Origin: Acidobacteriota bacterium
GTDB lineage: Bacteria > Acidobacteriota > Blastocatellia > Pyrinomonadales > Pyrinomonadaceae
DNA: 63,120 nucleotides
Direction: 5' to 3'
Assembly (NCBI GenBank): GCA_003222895.1
Contig: QHXI01000051.1
Span: forward strand, 1-63,120
The notes below the pieces were generated by a model. The model was not told the origin of the DNA, did no database searches, and saw only the letters and a program-made list of their open reading frames with translations. Of this stretch, positions 42,091-50,933 are shown piece after piece. The first letter of the stretch is position 1; every line of letters begins with the position of its first letter. The position numbers and the translations under genes were made by a program.

Positions 42091-42201
42091 TTGAAATTCC
42101 TTTGAGCTAATCCAAGGCTCAGCTTGACGTGGTTAACGCATGCACTTTGGGCCGATGTTTTTATGACGTGCGAGGTGTATCGGTCGAGTGAATGCAGCCC
42201 T

Positions 42202-42229
42202 TATATACCTACGGCTAAGTGGGTGTCAA
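42202..42229 (-). promoter_or_regulatory. Near-consensus sigma70 promoter of the precursor-peptide operon
   Basis: On the minus strand TTGACA (42,224-42,229) and TATATA (42,202-42,207) are 16 bases apart and point at the protease, about 112 bases upstream of its GTG. TATAAG with 18 spacing is an alternative -10. This is among the clearest promoters I see in the window, and no other strong one appears inside the cluster. Confidence 0.7.
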
Positions 42230-42263
42230 CAGGAAATCTCATGCGCGCAGTCAAGGTCAGGCT

Positions 42264-43028
42264 TCACTGCTCATCAGTCACGCGAATGAAATCGCTCGCC
42301 GGATTGTATTGATCCAAACTTTCGGTTGCGCTTGCGTCAATGATCGATCCAATCGGCGGATGAAATTCATCCGTCGGAACTGACGAGCACGGCGGTGACT
42401 CGGCAGTCATGACCGGCACCGGTTCGATGAACGGCGCCGGCGGCGGCGGTTGATGCGAGACGTGGATGTCTCGATCTTCATAACGCAGGCCGTGGGGAAA
42501 CTCCTTACGAACCTTGTCTGCAATCTCACCGAGATCGATGAAGCAGTCCGCAACGTCAATCAACTTAGGCGCAGTGTTCGATCGGAATCCGACAATCTCG
42601 ACGCGACAGCCTTTGTAGGCCACCGCATTCACGGCATAGACGAAGTCTTCGTCTCCCGAAACCAACACAGCGGTATCGTAACGTCCGGCCAGCGAAAGCA
42701 TATCAACAGCTATTTCGACGTCGAGATTTGCTTTCCGCGTCCCGTCATAAAAAGTTTTGAGTTCCTTCTGCACGACGCGGAAACCGTTGCGCCTCATCCA
42801 CAGCAAAAATCCCTGTTGACGTTCAGCGCCGGCATCGACGCCGGTGTAGAAGAAAGCTCGAAATAAACGACCATCGCCCAGCAGCACACGCAGCAGCTTG
42901 TTATAGTCAATATCTATATTGTGAAATCGCGCCGCGTGAAAGAGATTATTTCCATCAATAAAAATCGCCACTTTTCCGCGATGGCCGAACTGCAACGAAA
43001 TGTTGTTGTTCGAATCAAAGTGGTTCAC
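42264..43028 (-). CDS. NYN/LabA-like (DUF88) nuclease-domain protein
   Basis: A 254-residue protein. Residues about 14-160 form a PIN-like NYN domain: VAIFIDGNNLFHAA with the first acidic residue, then DVEIAVDMLS and VLVSGDEDFVYAVNAV, the acidic residues that bind metal. Members are RNA-processing nucleases or regulators. The C-terminus is a Pro-rich low-complexity tail (HQPPPPAPFIEPVPV). It lies just upstream of the precursor operon on the same strand but is separated by that operon's promoter, so I do not count it as part of the cluster. Confidence 0.86.
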   Translation of the reverse strand: MNHFDSNNNISLQFGHRGKVAIFIDGNNLFHAARFHNIDIDYNKLLRVLLGDGRLFRAFFYTGVDAGAERQQGFLLWMRRNGFRVVQKELKTFYDGTRKANLDVEIAVDMLSLAGRYDTAVLVSGDEDFVYAVNAVAYKGCRVEIVGFRSNTAPKLIDVADCFIDLGEIADKVRKEFPHGLRYEDRDIHVSHQPPPPAPFIEPVPVMTAESPPCSSVPTDEFHPPIGSIIDASATESLDQYNPASDFIRVTDEQ

Positions 43029-43149
43029 GTCATTAGCTCCGATACAATTTTGAATAGGCCCAATTAGAATGCCGCCGCGACCATGCTGAGGTCAAGCGAG
43101 CCTAATTGGATTAGATTGGACCTGCTCACGTCGTATAATTCTCATCGAC

Positions 43150-44184
43150 ATGAGCGAGTTAGACGAGACCAAGACCATCGGCACCGCGATCGATCATCAA
43201 GAATCCAAGCCGAAGAGTTTTGCGGTGGATGAATTGGTCAATTGTGACGAGTGCTCGCGCGCGAATCCGCCGACGCGATCGGCTTGTCTATATTGCGGAG
43301 CGCCGCTGGCGACGGCGACTCTGTTGGAAGTCTCGCCGGGCGCCGCAACTGAAGCACAAACAGCGTCGTCAGGCGACGGGTCGTATGTGGTTTTGATTCA
43401 TCGAGAGACTGATCCGAACGAAGAATCGACCGTCAGTCAGCTTGCATCGTTGCTGCAAGTGCAGACAACCGAAGTACAAAACGCGTTGAGCGCCGGTGGT
43501 GTGTTGCCGCTGCGACTCGCAAAGAGCGCGGAAGATGCGGACAGGTGCGCCGATGATATTCGATCGCTCGGACTGGAGGTCGTCACAGTCGCAGAAAACG
43601 AATTGAAACCAAACGAACCTTTCGTAAAGATTCGCGCGGTTGAATTGGCGGATGATTCGCTCACGGGATTAAGCGTGACCTCGGGCGCCAGGTTTACCGT
43701 TAAATGGAGCGACCTGTACTTGCTCGTCGTCGGACGATTGATTACGACACAAACTGAAATCGAAGAGAAGCGTCGTGGTAAGCAGCAGCCGTCAGACGGG
43801 AGTCATAATTCATTTGATGAAACGGTGCTCGACGTTTGGACATATTCCAACATCGCGTGGCGCATCTTCGTTAATAGTTTCGATTTTTCCTGCCTCGGAT
43901 CGATGAAGAGCTTGACGGCTTTCGAGAATTCCAAAGCGATGCTCCAAATCTTCCGCGAGCGCGCACCGCAGGCTCAGATCAACGAATCGTATACTCGCGC
44001 GCGCCCAATCCTGGCGAATGTCTGGCCGCTCGAAAAACAAACTCGGAATTCGCAACTGCGCCACACGGGCATCGGCAAGCGCCAGCTCGCCACCGTGACG
44101 GTCACGGATAATCAGACGCAATTCAACAGCTATTCTCGACTGTTGCATCATTTGAGACTGCGCGAATATTCGAACCGCACATGA
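43150..44184 (+). CDS. Uncharacterised protein with N-terminal zinc ribbon
   Basis: A 344-residue soluble protein. A CxxC-type zinc ribbon (VNCDECSRANPPTRSACLYCGAPL) lies at about 32-55. Then comes a domain with VVLIHRETDPNEESTVSQLASLLQV, where LRLAKSAEDADRCADDI resembles a small alpha/beta ligand-binding fold, and a C-terminal part of unknown type (DVWTYSNIAWRIFVNSFDF...). No catalytic motif is recognised. Its TGA overlaps the ATG of rlmB (ATGA), so the two are coupled; a role in RNA modification or translation is only a guess. Confidence 0.65.
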   Translation: MSELDETKTIGTAIDHQESKPKSFAVDELVNCDECSRANPPTRSACLYCGAPLATATLLEVSPGAATEAQTASSGDGSYVVLIHRETDPNEESTVSQLASLLQVQTTEVQNALSAGGVLPLRLAKSAEDADRCADDIRSLGLEVVTVAENELKPNEPFVKIRAVELADDSLTGLSVTSGARFTVKWSDLYLLVVGRLITTQTEIEEKRRGKQQPSDGSHNSFDETVLDVWTYSNIAWRIFVNSFDFSCLGSMKSLTAFENSKAMLQIFRERAPQAQINESYTRARPILANVWPLEKQTRNSQLRHTGIGKRQLATVTVTDNQTQFNSYSRLLHHLRLREYSNRT

Positions 44185-44978
44185 AAAAGAAGCACGCAGG
44201 AAAATCGTCAGCGCCGCTGCGTTTGATCTATGGAGTCAATCCCGTGATCGAATCCCTTCGCGCCGATCGCATTCCTAGCGAGATCATCATCGCCGCGGGC
44301 GCACGTGATGCTCGCTTGCGCGATCTGGTTGAGCTGGCGCGAACTAAGGACGTTACGATCAAGCAGGCACCGCGCGCTGTGTTGGATCGAGAAGCCGGCA
44401 ACACGCATCATCAGGGCGTCGTCGCGCGGCTCGCGCAAGCCTCGTATGCTGACGCCGGCGACTTGCTTGAATCGATTACAGAAAAGATTGGTACAGCGAA
44501 TGAACCGCTCACCTTGCTGCTTGATGGAATCGAAGATCCGCGAAACCTCGGCGCTGTCTTGCGCACGGCCGAATGCGCCGGAGTCGACGGGGTTTTCATT
44601 CCCGAGCGGCGCGCGGCCGGCTTGAATGAAACGGTCGCCAAGGCCTCAGCCGGCGCCAGCGAACATCTGCCAATCGCTCGCGTTACAAATCTTTCTCTTT
44701 TGATTAGGCAGTTGAAAGAGCGTAATTTGTGGATCGTCGGAACGTCAGCGGATGCCGCGGTCGACTACACGGGCTGGGACTGGACGCGGCCATCGGCGAT
44801 TGTGCTCGGCGCGGAAGGATCTGGCCTGCATCGTCTGGTGCGCGAACATTGTGATGCACTGGTGAAGATTCCGGTGCGCGGGAAAATCCAATCGCTGAAC
44901 GTCTCAGTTGCAGCAGGGATTATTCTTTATGAAGTGTTGCGTCAGCGAGTGGCTGCGAAACAAAACTCAGAACCCTGA
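44181..44978 (+). CDS. rlmB: 23S rRNA 2'-O-methyltransferase, TrmH/RlmB family
   Basis: A 265-residue SPOUT methyltransferase. The N-terminal substrate-binding domain opens LRLIYGVNPVIESLRA. The catalytic knot has DGIEDPRNLGAVLRTAECAG (motif 1), IVLGAEGSGL (motif 2) and VRGKIQSLNVSVAAGIILYEV (motif 3), all SAM-binding. The best fit is RlmB, which methylates G2251 of 23S rRNA; a tRNA TrmH role is possible. It is translationally coupled to the zinc-ribbon gene. Confidence 0.93.
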   Translation: MKKKHAGKSSAPLRLIYGVNPVIESLRADRIPSEIIIAAGARDARLRDLVELARTKDVTIKQAPRAVLDREAGNTHHQGVVARLAQASYADAGDLLESITEKIGTANEPLTLLLDGIEDPRNLGAVLRTAECAGVDGVFIPERRAAGLNETVAKASAGASEHLPIARVTNLSLLIRQLKERNLWIVGTSADAAVDYTGWDWTRPSAIVLGAEGSGLHRLVREHCDALVKIPVRGKIQSLNVSVAAGIILYEVLRQRVAAKQNSEP

Positions 44979-45017
44979 TGCTCAGCCTTTCGTTTAACAG
45001 GCTGGAGGACTAATGAA

Positions 45018-45545
45018 ATGTTTTGTCCGAAATGCGCAACTCAAAACGTCGAAGGCGCCAAGTTCTGCCGTTCGTGCGGCGCGAACATAAGTTTAATACC
45101 TCACGCGCTGAGCGGCCAGTTGCCGATCGCGCCGGCGAATGAAGCCATTGAGCGCGCGTTTCGGCGGAAGCGGCGGAAGGAGCCAAGTCTTGCTGAAGGC
45201 AGTAGACTTCTGATGATGGGAATTGCTTTTGTCGTCGTGTCCATCCTGATTGGCAAATACAGCCCCGGCGGTTGGAGCTGGTGGTACTGGATGCTGATCC
45301 CAGCGGCGACATTTCTCGGCAGAGGAATTTCCGACCTCATTCGCGCGAGGCAGGCTGGAGCTTTCGGCGCTGCCCAACGATCGCCACAGGTCCAAGCCCC
45401 GAATCCAATTCAGATTCCGTCACCACGTAGTACCAGCGAGTTGATGCCGCCCGCGCCCAGCGTCACCGAAGGCACAACGCGTCATCTGAACGCCGAGCCG
45501 CCGCCGCGGCACTTCGATTCAGTCGAGAATCAAAAGCCATCCTAA
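45018..45545 (+). CDS. Zinc-ribbon small membrane protein
   Basis: A 175-residue protein with an N-terminal zinc ribbon (MFCPKCATQNVEGAKFCRSCGAN), then a basic stretch, then one or two membrane helices (LLMMGIAFVVVSILIGKY and WSWWYWMLIPAATFLG). The C-terminus is Pro/Ser-rich. Such zinc-ribbon membrane proteins are widespread and mostly unassigned. It follows rlmB and precedes aroDE, with short gaps. Confidence 0.8.
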   Translation: MFCPKCATQNVEGAKFCRSCGANISLIPHALSGQLPIAPANEAIERAFRRKRRKEPSLAEGSRLLMMGIAFVVVSILIGKYSPGGWSWWYWMLIPAATFLGRGISDLIRARQAGAFGAAQRSPQVQAPNPIQIPSPRSTSELMPPAPSVTEGTTRHLNAEPPPRHFDSVENQKPS

Positions 45546-45557
45546 GCCTTTCGATCA

Positions 45558-47126
45558 ATGACAAAAATCTGCGTCCCCGTCTGTGTTGACCGCATCGACA
45601 AAATGCGGGAAGCGGTTGAGCGCGCGTCGCAAGTCGCTGACATCGTCGAGTTGCGGCTGGATTATTTGTCAGAGTCCGAACTCGCTCAGTCCAACGAGAT
45701 TAGGGCGGTCGTTAGGTTCACAAAGCGACCAGTGATCCTGACGCTGCGTCCTGCTGAATACGGTGGACATCGAGCGATGAACACTCAGGACCGGCTGTTT
45801 TTCAGGATTCAAAATTTATCAGTAGTGAGAGAGAAGAGCCCTCGGAATTATTGGGATCTCGAACTTGACCTGGCTCTGATTCTCGAGCAGAGAGAGAAAG
45901 AAGGAAACGATGTCGCCGGCTGGGGCTCGGTCGATTGGAAGCACACCATCTGCTCTCATCACGACTTTGTTGGTATCCCTCGCGACTTGGATGGATTGTA
46001 CAAGGCGATGGCTGCGACGCCGGCGGCCATAATCAAGATTGCAGTACAGGCTGATGACGCGATCGACTGCCTTCCAATCTTTCGCTTGCTTGAGCATGCT
46101 CAACGGGAACGGCGAGAGCTGATCGCTATTGCGATGGGCCAGGCGGGAATTATGACGCGCGTGCTTGGTCCTTCACGCGGATCGTTTCTGACTTACGCCT
46201 CGATTGATGAAGACAACAAAACCGCACCGGGGCAACTAACCGCGAAAGAGCTGCGCGAGCTTTATCGGGTCGATCAGATCGGTCGAGAGACGCAAATCTT
46301 CGGGATCATCGGCAATCCCGTGAGTCATTCGTTATCACCGCGCATTCACAACGCGTCGTTCGCGGCGTCAGACTTGAACGCTGTATACATCCCAATGCAG
46401 GTTGATGACGCGCGACCATTCATGCTGCGAATGGCTCATCCAAAATCGCGCGAACTCGATTGGAACCTTCGGGGCTTGAGTGTGACCGCGCCGCACAAAT
46501 CAACTGTGATGAGCTTTCTGGATTGGATCGATCCATCGGCGAAAGAAATTGGCGCAGTCAACACGATAGTTGTGCGGGACGATCAACTGCTTGGATACAA
46601 CACTGACGCTGCCGGGTTCATTTCACCTTTGCGCGAGAGATTTGGATCGCTGAACGGTGTGAGGTGTGCCGTAATCGGCGCGGGCGGTGCAGCGCGAGCG
46701 GTCTTGTGGGCATTGCGGAATGCAGACGCAAACGTCGCGTTGTTCGTGCGAGATGTCGAGAAAGCAACCGCACTCTCGAATCAGTACGACCTTTCCTGCG
46801 ACCAGTTGGAAAACGCGCGATTCGAATCGTTCGACATCGTCATTAACGCTGCGCCGCTCGGAACTCGTGGCGAACATGAAGATCGAACGGCGGCCAGGGC
46901 TGAGCAGTTGCGCGGGGTGCGGTTGGCTTACGATCTCGTTTACAATCCACCTGAAACGCGGTTTCTGCGCGAGGCGCGCGAAGCTGGATGCGAGACGCTC
47001 AGCGGAGTCGAGATGCTTCTGTACCAGGCCGTCGAACAATTCAAGTTATGGACCGGCAGCGAACCTGACCGACCGACGATACGCGAAGCGGCGATGCGCG
47101 CGCTCACGCAGCCATCCGGCAATTAA
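45558..47126 (+). CDS. aroDE: Bifunctional dehydroquinate dehydratase/shikimate dehydrogenase
   Basis: A 522-residue fusion of shikimate-pathway steps three and four. Residues about 1-235 are type I AroD (VADIVELRLDYL, CSHHDF with the catalytic His, and IIKIAVQA with the Schiff-base Lys). From about 248 is AroE: GIIGNPVSHSLSPRIHN, VTAPHKSTVMSF (Lys and following substrate contacts), NTDAAGF and the NADP motif GAGGAARAV. The fusion, familiar from plants and Chlamydiae, allows channelling. It overlaps the next gene by one base (TAATG). Confidence 0.93.
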   Translation: MTKICVPVCVDRIDKMREAVERASQVADIVELRLDYLSESELAQSNEIRAVVRFTKRPVILTLRPAEYGGHRAMNTQDRLFFRIQNLSVVREKSPRNYWDLELDLALILEQREKEGNDVAGWGSVDWKHTICSHHDFVGIPRDLDGLYKAMAATPAAIIKIAVQADDAIDCLPIFRLLEHAQRERRELIAIAMGQAGIMTRVLGPSRGSFLTYASIDEDNKTAPGQLTAKELRELYRVDQIGRETQIFGIIGNPVSHSLSPRIHNASFAASDLNAVYIPMQVDDARPFMLRMAHPKSRELDWNLRGLSVTAPHKSTVMSFLDWIDPSAKEIGAVNTIVVRDDQLLGYNTDAAGFISPLRERFGSLNGVRCAVIGAGGAARAVLWALRNADANVALFVRDVEKATALSNQYDLSCDQLENARFESFDIVINAAPLGTRGEHEDRTAARAEQLRGVRLAYDLVYNPPETRFLREAREAGCETLSGVEMLLYQAVEQFKLWTGSEPDRPTIREAAMRALTQPSGN

Positions 47127-48166
47127 TGACGTCAAACTCTCAACCTTCAAACGATCGATACAGCCGCCAGATTCTTTTCGCCGGTATTGGCGCCGAAGGA
47201 CAGCGGCGATTGCTTTCTTCACGAGCATTGATCGTTGGCTGCGGCGCGCTGGGCTCAGCGCAGGCTGAATCGCTGGCGCGCGCGGGCGTTGGAAAATTGC
47301 GGATTGTCGATCGCGACTTCGTTGAGTTCTCGAATCTTCAACGGCAAACAATGTTCACTGAGGCTGACGCCAATGATCGTCTGCCAAAAGTAATCGCCTG
47401 CGCGAATCATCTTCGCAAAATCAATTCAGATGTTCTGGTCGAGCGGGAAATCGCCGACGTCAATCATTCGAATATCGAACGCCTTATTCAGGATTGTGAC
47501 GTTGTGATCGATGGCACAGACAATTTCGCGACGCGGTACTTAATTAACGATGCTTGCGTCAAGCACAACGTGAATTGGATTTATGGCGCCGCGGTCGGAT
47601 CGTATGGCGTGACCATGACGATCAGGCCGAACGTCGCGCCGTGCCTGCGCTGCATTTTTCCCGAAGCGCCGCCGGCCGCGAGCGCGCCGACGTGCGACAC
47701 CGCGGGCGTGATCATGCCAATCATCAATGTCGTTGCGGCCGTTCAGATAAGCGAAGCGCTGAAACTATTGACCGGACACTTCGAAAACTTGCACAACTCT
47801 CTGATGCAGTTCGATGTCTGGCGGAACGAGTGGCGACTCATTGCAGTGGGGACGCCGGTGAAGGATTGTCCGACCTGTTCGGCTCGTAAGTTTGAAACGC
47901 TTCAATCCGACAGTCGAGAGTTCGCGGCCGTCTTGTGTGGCCGTCATGCGGTGCAGATTTCGCCATCACATCCGGCGCGAATAGATCTCAATCTGCTCGG
48001 TGAGCGACTCGCGGGCGCTGGCGAAGTGAACTGCAACGACTATCTGCTACGATTTCGCACCGGCGAATTCGAGATGACTATCTTTCAGGATGCGCGTTCG
48101 ATCATTCGCGGCACCGACGACATCGCCACCGCGCGCTCGCTTTACGCAAAATACGTCGGCAATTAA
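47126..48166 (+). CDS. ThiF/MoeB-type adenylyltransferase (E1-like)
   Basis: A 346-residue E1-superfamily enzyme that adenylates the C-terminus of a ubiquitin-like sulfur carrier. Visible motifs are RYSRQILFAGIG, the ATP loop VGCGALGSAQAE, DRDFVEFSNLQRQ, TDNFATRYLIND and paired zinc-type CxxC sites (CLRC and CPTC). The C-terminus has no rhodanese domain. MoeB (molybdopterin) and ThiF (thiazole) cannot be separated from sequence alone. It shares a one-base overlap with aroDE, with no cofactor-synthesis gene adjacent. Confidence 0.88.
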   Translation: MTSNSQPSNDRYSRQILFAGIGAEGQRRLLSSRALIVGCGALGSAQAESLARAGVGKLRIVDRDFVEFSNLQRQTMFTEADANDRLPKVIACANHLRKINSDVLVEREIADVNHSNIERLIQDCDVVIDGTDNFATRYLINDACVKHNVNWIYGAAVGSYGVTMTIRPNVAPCLRCIFPEAPPAASAPTCDTAGVIMPIINVVAAVQISEALKLLTGHFENLHNSLMQFDVWRNEWRLIAVGTPVKDCPTCSARKFETLQSDSREFAAVLCGRHAVQISPSHPARIDLNLLGERLAGAGEVNCNDYLLRFRTGEFEMTIFQDARSIIRGTDDIATARSLYAKYVGN

Positions 48167-48189
48167 TCTTGTTCCTTAGGCTCGTAATT

Positions 48190-50388
48190 ATGCAAAAAAT
48201 CAAATCGCTCGTTCTTCTAATCACAGTTGTTCTTTTCACCGCCAACAAATCTTTCGCCGGCGAACCGATCGTTTGGGAGATTGGCTCGCGAGCCGACCTT
48301 CTGAAAGGCGAAGCTCGCGGAGTCTCAGTTACAGACACGGGTGTGTTGACGCTCGCGCCGAACGTCAGCCAGTTGTTCAATACTGAGCAGGCTTATGTCT
48401 GGTCCACAGCGATCGATTCGTCGGGCAACGTTTATCTCGGCACCGGCCATGACGGAAAGCTCTTTCGCGTCGGCGCGGACGGCAAGGGCGCTTTGCTGTT
48501 CAAAGCTTCTGAGTTGGACGTGACCGCGCTTGCGATCGCGAGTGACGGATCGATCTATGCCGCGACTTCTCCGGACGGAAAAATTTATAAGGTTGCCGCG
48601 AACGGCAATGCAACGGTGTATTTCGATCCGCCCGACAAGTACATCTGGTCGCTGGCGATTTTGAGAGACGGTTCGCTGGCAGTCGGCACCGGTGACAACG
48701 GCAAGTTGTATCGCGTGCGTAGCGCGGGAGCGAAACCGGAAGACTCGCTGCTGGTCAATACAACTCAAACCCACGTGATGTCGCTTGCGGTGACTTCACA
48801 AGGCGAGCTTTTCGCTGGAACGGATCCAGGTGGACTGGTCCTGCGAGTTTCTCTGGAAGGAAAAGCGTTCGCACTGCTCGATTCATCTTTGCGCGAAATC
48901 CACGCATTGGCGGCGGCCGCAGACGGTTCAGTTTACGCATTGGCGCTGGGCGATGCTGCCGCGACTACAAAGGCAGGCGCGGCCGCTACATCGACTGATA
49001 CATCCGCGGCGGTAGCCGCCGCCGTAACAAGCACTGTCTCAGCGACTGACGAGGCTGCGGCTCAGGTGGCCCAAGCTCAGCAACCTGTGCGCAGTCGCAA
49101 CGATCTTACGAACGCGCGAAGCGCGGTCTATCGCATCTTGCCCGACGGCGGCAGTGATGTTGTATGGAGTTCCACTTCAGTCACCGGATTCGCCGTGCTT
49201 GCCTCGCGCGGGGGCGTGTTGGTTGGAACTTCAGATAAAGGGCGCATCTACTCGGTTACAGACGATGGCCGCGACACGTTGTTGCTGCAATCAACCGAAG
49301 GGCAAGTCTCTTCGCTGGTCGCGCGCGGGTCGGACGTTTATGCCGCGTCGAGTAATCAAGGGAAACTTTTTCGCTTCGATGATGTATCGGTGCGAGAAGG
49401 GAATTACGAGTCGCCGGTTCGCGATGCGAAACTAGTTGCGAGTTGGGGAAGAATCTGGTGGCGCGGTACCGGCCCAATCGAATTGCAAACGCGGAGCGGC
49501 AATAGCGAGCGGCCCGACATCACGTGGAGCGATTGGAGCAGTGCCTATAACGACGCAACTGGATCGCAAATCGCCAGTCCGAAAGCGCGCTTCATTCAAT
49601 GGCGCGCGACGCTGCGCATTTCCAGTGGCGCAAGTCGCAATGAACCGAAACTTGAAGATGTGAGTCTTGCATACCTGCCGCGCAACGTTGCCCCTGAAGT
49701 TCTCGCGGTCAACGTTCTTCCGCCTGGCGTTGCTTTGCAGCAGCAGATCCAAATTCAAATTGATCCAAACATCGAGGCTTCCGGTCTTGATACGGCGCTC
49801 TTCGGAATTATCGCGCAAGCGCCTCCGCGCCGTTTGTATCAACGTGGTGCGCGCGCGCTGCAATGGCAAGCCGAAGATCGCAACGGCGATACGCTGGAGT
49901 ACGCCGTCTATTATCGATCGCTAAACGAAACGACGTTTCGTCTGTTGAAGGATCACATTCGCGAAACGTTCTACACAGTTGATGGCGCAAGCCTCGCCGA
50001 TGGTCGGTACATCTTTCGCGTTGTCGCCTCCGACGCTTTGGATAATCCAATCGGACTGGCAGCAATGGCGGAGCGAGTCAGCGAACCGGTCGACATTGAT
50101 AACACGCCGCCGGTGATCCGATCTGTCGGCCAACTACAGGCTAATGGCGATCAGGTGCGCGCGGTTTTCGATGTTGAGGACGCCACGGGTCGGATAAAGC
50201 GAGCCGATGTAAGCGTCGACGGAAGCGCTTGGCGAGAAGTGTTTCCTGATGATGGCATCGCCGACGGCGCCAAAGAACGGTACTCGCTGGACGTCGCGAA
50301 TAGTGGGCCAGGCGAACATACTATTTCGTTGCGAGCCTTTGATAGCAGCAATAACGTTGGCAACATCAGCGTCACATATCGGCGATAA
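48190..50388 (+). CDS. Large secreted beta-propeller-like protein
   Basis: 732 residues from the ATG at 48,190 (the frame opens earlier at a TTG, but the signal MQKIKSLVLLITVVLFTANKSFAGEP begins here). The first half has repeated blades of the type GNVYLGTGHDGKLFRV, GSIYAATSPDGKIYKV, GSLAVGTGDNGKLYRV, as in seven-bladed propellers; an Ala/Thr-rich linker (about 255-290) interrupts them. The C-terminal half holds beta-sandwich-like domains (ARFIQWRATLRISSG; a PVDIDNTPPVIRS strand then an Ig-like end). Probably periplasmic or extracellular; no enzyme motif. Confidence 0.75.
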   Translation: MQKIKSLVLLITVVLFTANKSFAGEPIVWEIGSRADLLKGEARGVSVTDTGVLTLAPNVSQLFNTEQAYVWSTAIDSSGNVYLGTGHDGKLFRVGADGKGALLFKASELDVTALAIASDGSIYAATSPDGKIYKVAANGNATVYFDPPDKYIWSLAILRDGSLAVGTGDNGKLYRVRSAGAKPEDSLLVNTTQTHVMSLAVTSQGELFAGTDPGGLVLRVSLEGKAFALLDSSLREIHALAAAADGSVYALALGDAAATTKAGAAATSTDTSAAVAAAVTSTVSATDEAAAQVAQAQQPVRSRNDLTNARSAVYRILPDGGSDVVWSSTSVTGFAVLASRGGVLVGTSDKGRIYSVTDDGRDTLLLQSTEGQVSSLVARGSDVYAASSNQGKLFRFDDVSVREGNYESPVRDAKLVASWGRIWWRGTGPIELQTRSGNSERPDITWSDWSSAYNDATGSQIASPKARFIQWRATLRISSGASRNEPKLEDVSLAYLPRNVAPEVLAVNVLPPGVALQQQIQIQIDPNIEASGLDTALFGIIAQAPPRRLYQRGARALQWQAEDRNGDTLEYAVYYRSLNETTFRLLKDHIRETFYTVDGASLADGRYIFRVVASDALDNPIGLAAMAERVSEPVDIDNTPPVIRSVGQLQANGDQVRAVFDVEDATGRIKRADVSVDGSAWREVFPDDGIADGAKERYSLDVANSGPGEHTISLRAFDSSNNVGNISVTYRR

Positions 50389-50620
50389 CGAGCACGATAT
50401 GGTGCGAAAACGGGCTCGGTCGCCTTTATCCGTCAGGTTCTTCGGATGTCGGTGGCGATGTCAAAATCGCAATATCTATCGCTTCATCAGAGACTCAACG
50501 AACTTTTGGCGCTGATGAAACGTCAAAGAATCGGGACTTGGCATCGAGTTTGCTGAAATTGGGGCAGCGCAGCTCCCCGCCTCTCCCGCGTGAATACGCA
50601 AAGCACGGAGGCGGCAAGTA

Positions 50621-50824
50621 GTGATGAAGGAACTTAGACGAATTTTCACGGTGGTACTGATGGCGGCGATTCTCTCGATCCCTGCTTTCACGCAGATGAC
50701 GGCGTTCGGTCAGAAGAATGACAACCGTCCACCCAAAGAGACGCCGAAAGTGAAGGAAAAAGATAAGCCCCCGCCAAGCAACAGCAACAACAGTCAGGGT
50801 AATAACAATCGGCGGAAGCCATAG
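50621..50824 (+). CDS. Tiny secreted Pro/Asn-rich protein
   Basis: 67 residues, starting ATGATG with GGAGG about 12 bases upstream. A signal peptide (IFTVVLMAAILSIPAFTQ) is followed by a charged, disordered tail rich in Lys/Pro/Asn (KETPKVKEKDKPPPS, NNSQGNNNRRKP). Function unknown; the gene has its own terminator. It could be a small cell-surface or periplasmic peptide. Confidence 0.65.
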   Translation: MMKELRRIFTVVLMAAILSIPAFTQMTAFGQKNDNRPPKETPKVKEKDKPPPSNSNNSQGNNNRRKP

Positions 50825-50855
50825 TCCCGTGGCTTGAGAATTTTTGGAAAGAAGC

Positions 50856-50886
50856 CCGCGAGTTTTATCTCGCGGTTTTATTTTCT
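50856..50886 (+). terminator. Intrinsic terminator
   Basis: CCGCGAG (50,856-50,862) and CTCGCGG (50,869-50,875) form a 7-bp stem with a TTTTAT loop, followed by TTTTATTTTCTT. This is a clear Rho-independent terminator for the tiny secreted protein gene. Confidence 0.9.
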
Positions 50887-50933
50887 TAAGAGGCTTAACG
50901 CCCAAGCTCCTACCGGCAACTCGTTAACAATTT

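Noticed and set aside
42264-43028. NYN-domain gene as first gene of the peptide operon
   Set aside because: A strong promoter lies between it and the protease, and NYN proteins are common housekeeping or RNA genes.
47126-48166. ThiF/MoeB-type enzyme as a modification enzyme of the peptide cluster
   Set aside because: E1-like enzymes occur in some RiPP clusters, but this gene is on the opposite strand, 5 kb away and coupled to aroDE. It is better read as a cofactor or sulfur-carrier enzyme.
50495-50905. 136-codon minus-strand open frame over the tiny secreted-protein gene
   Set aside because: It is antisense to a gene with signal peptide and terminator, and reads through that terminator. No protein-like features.
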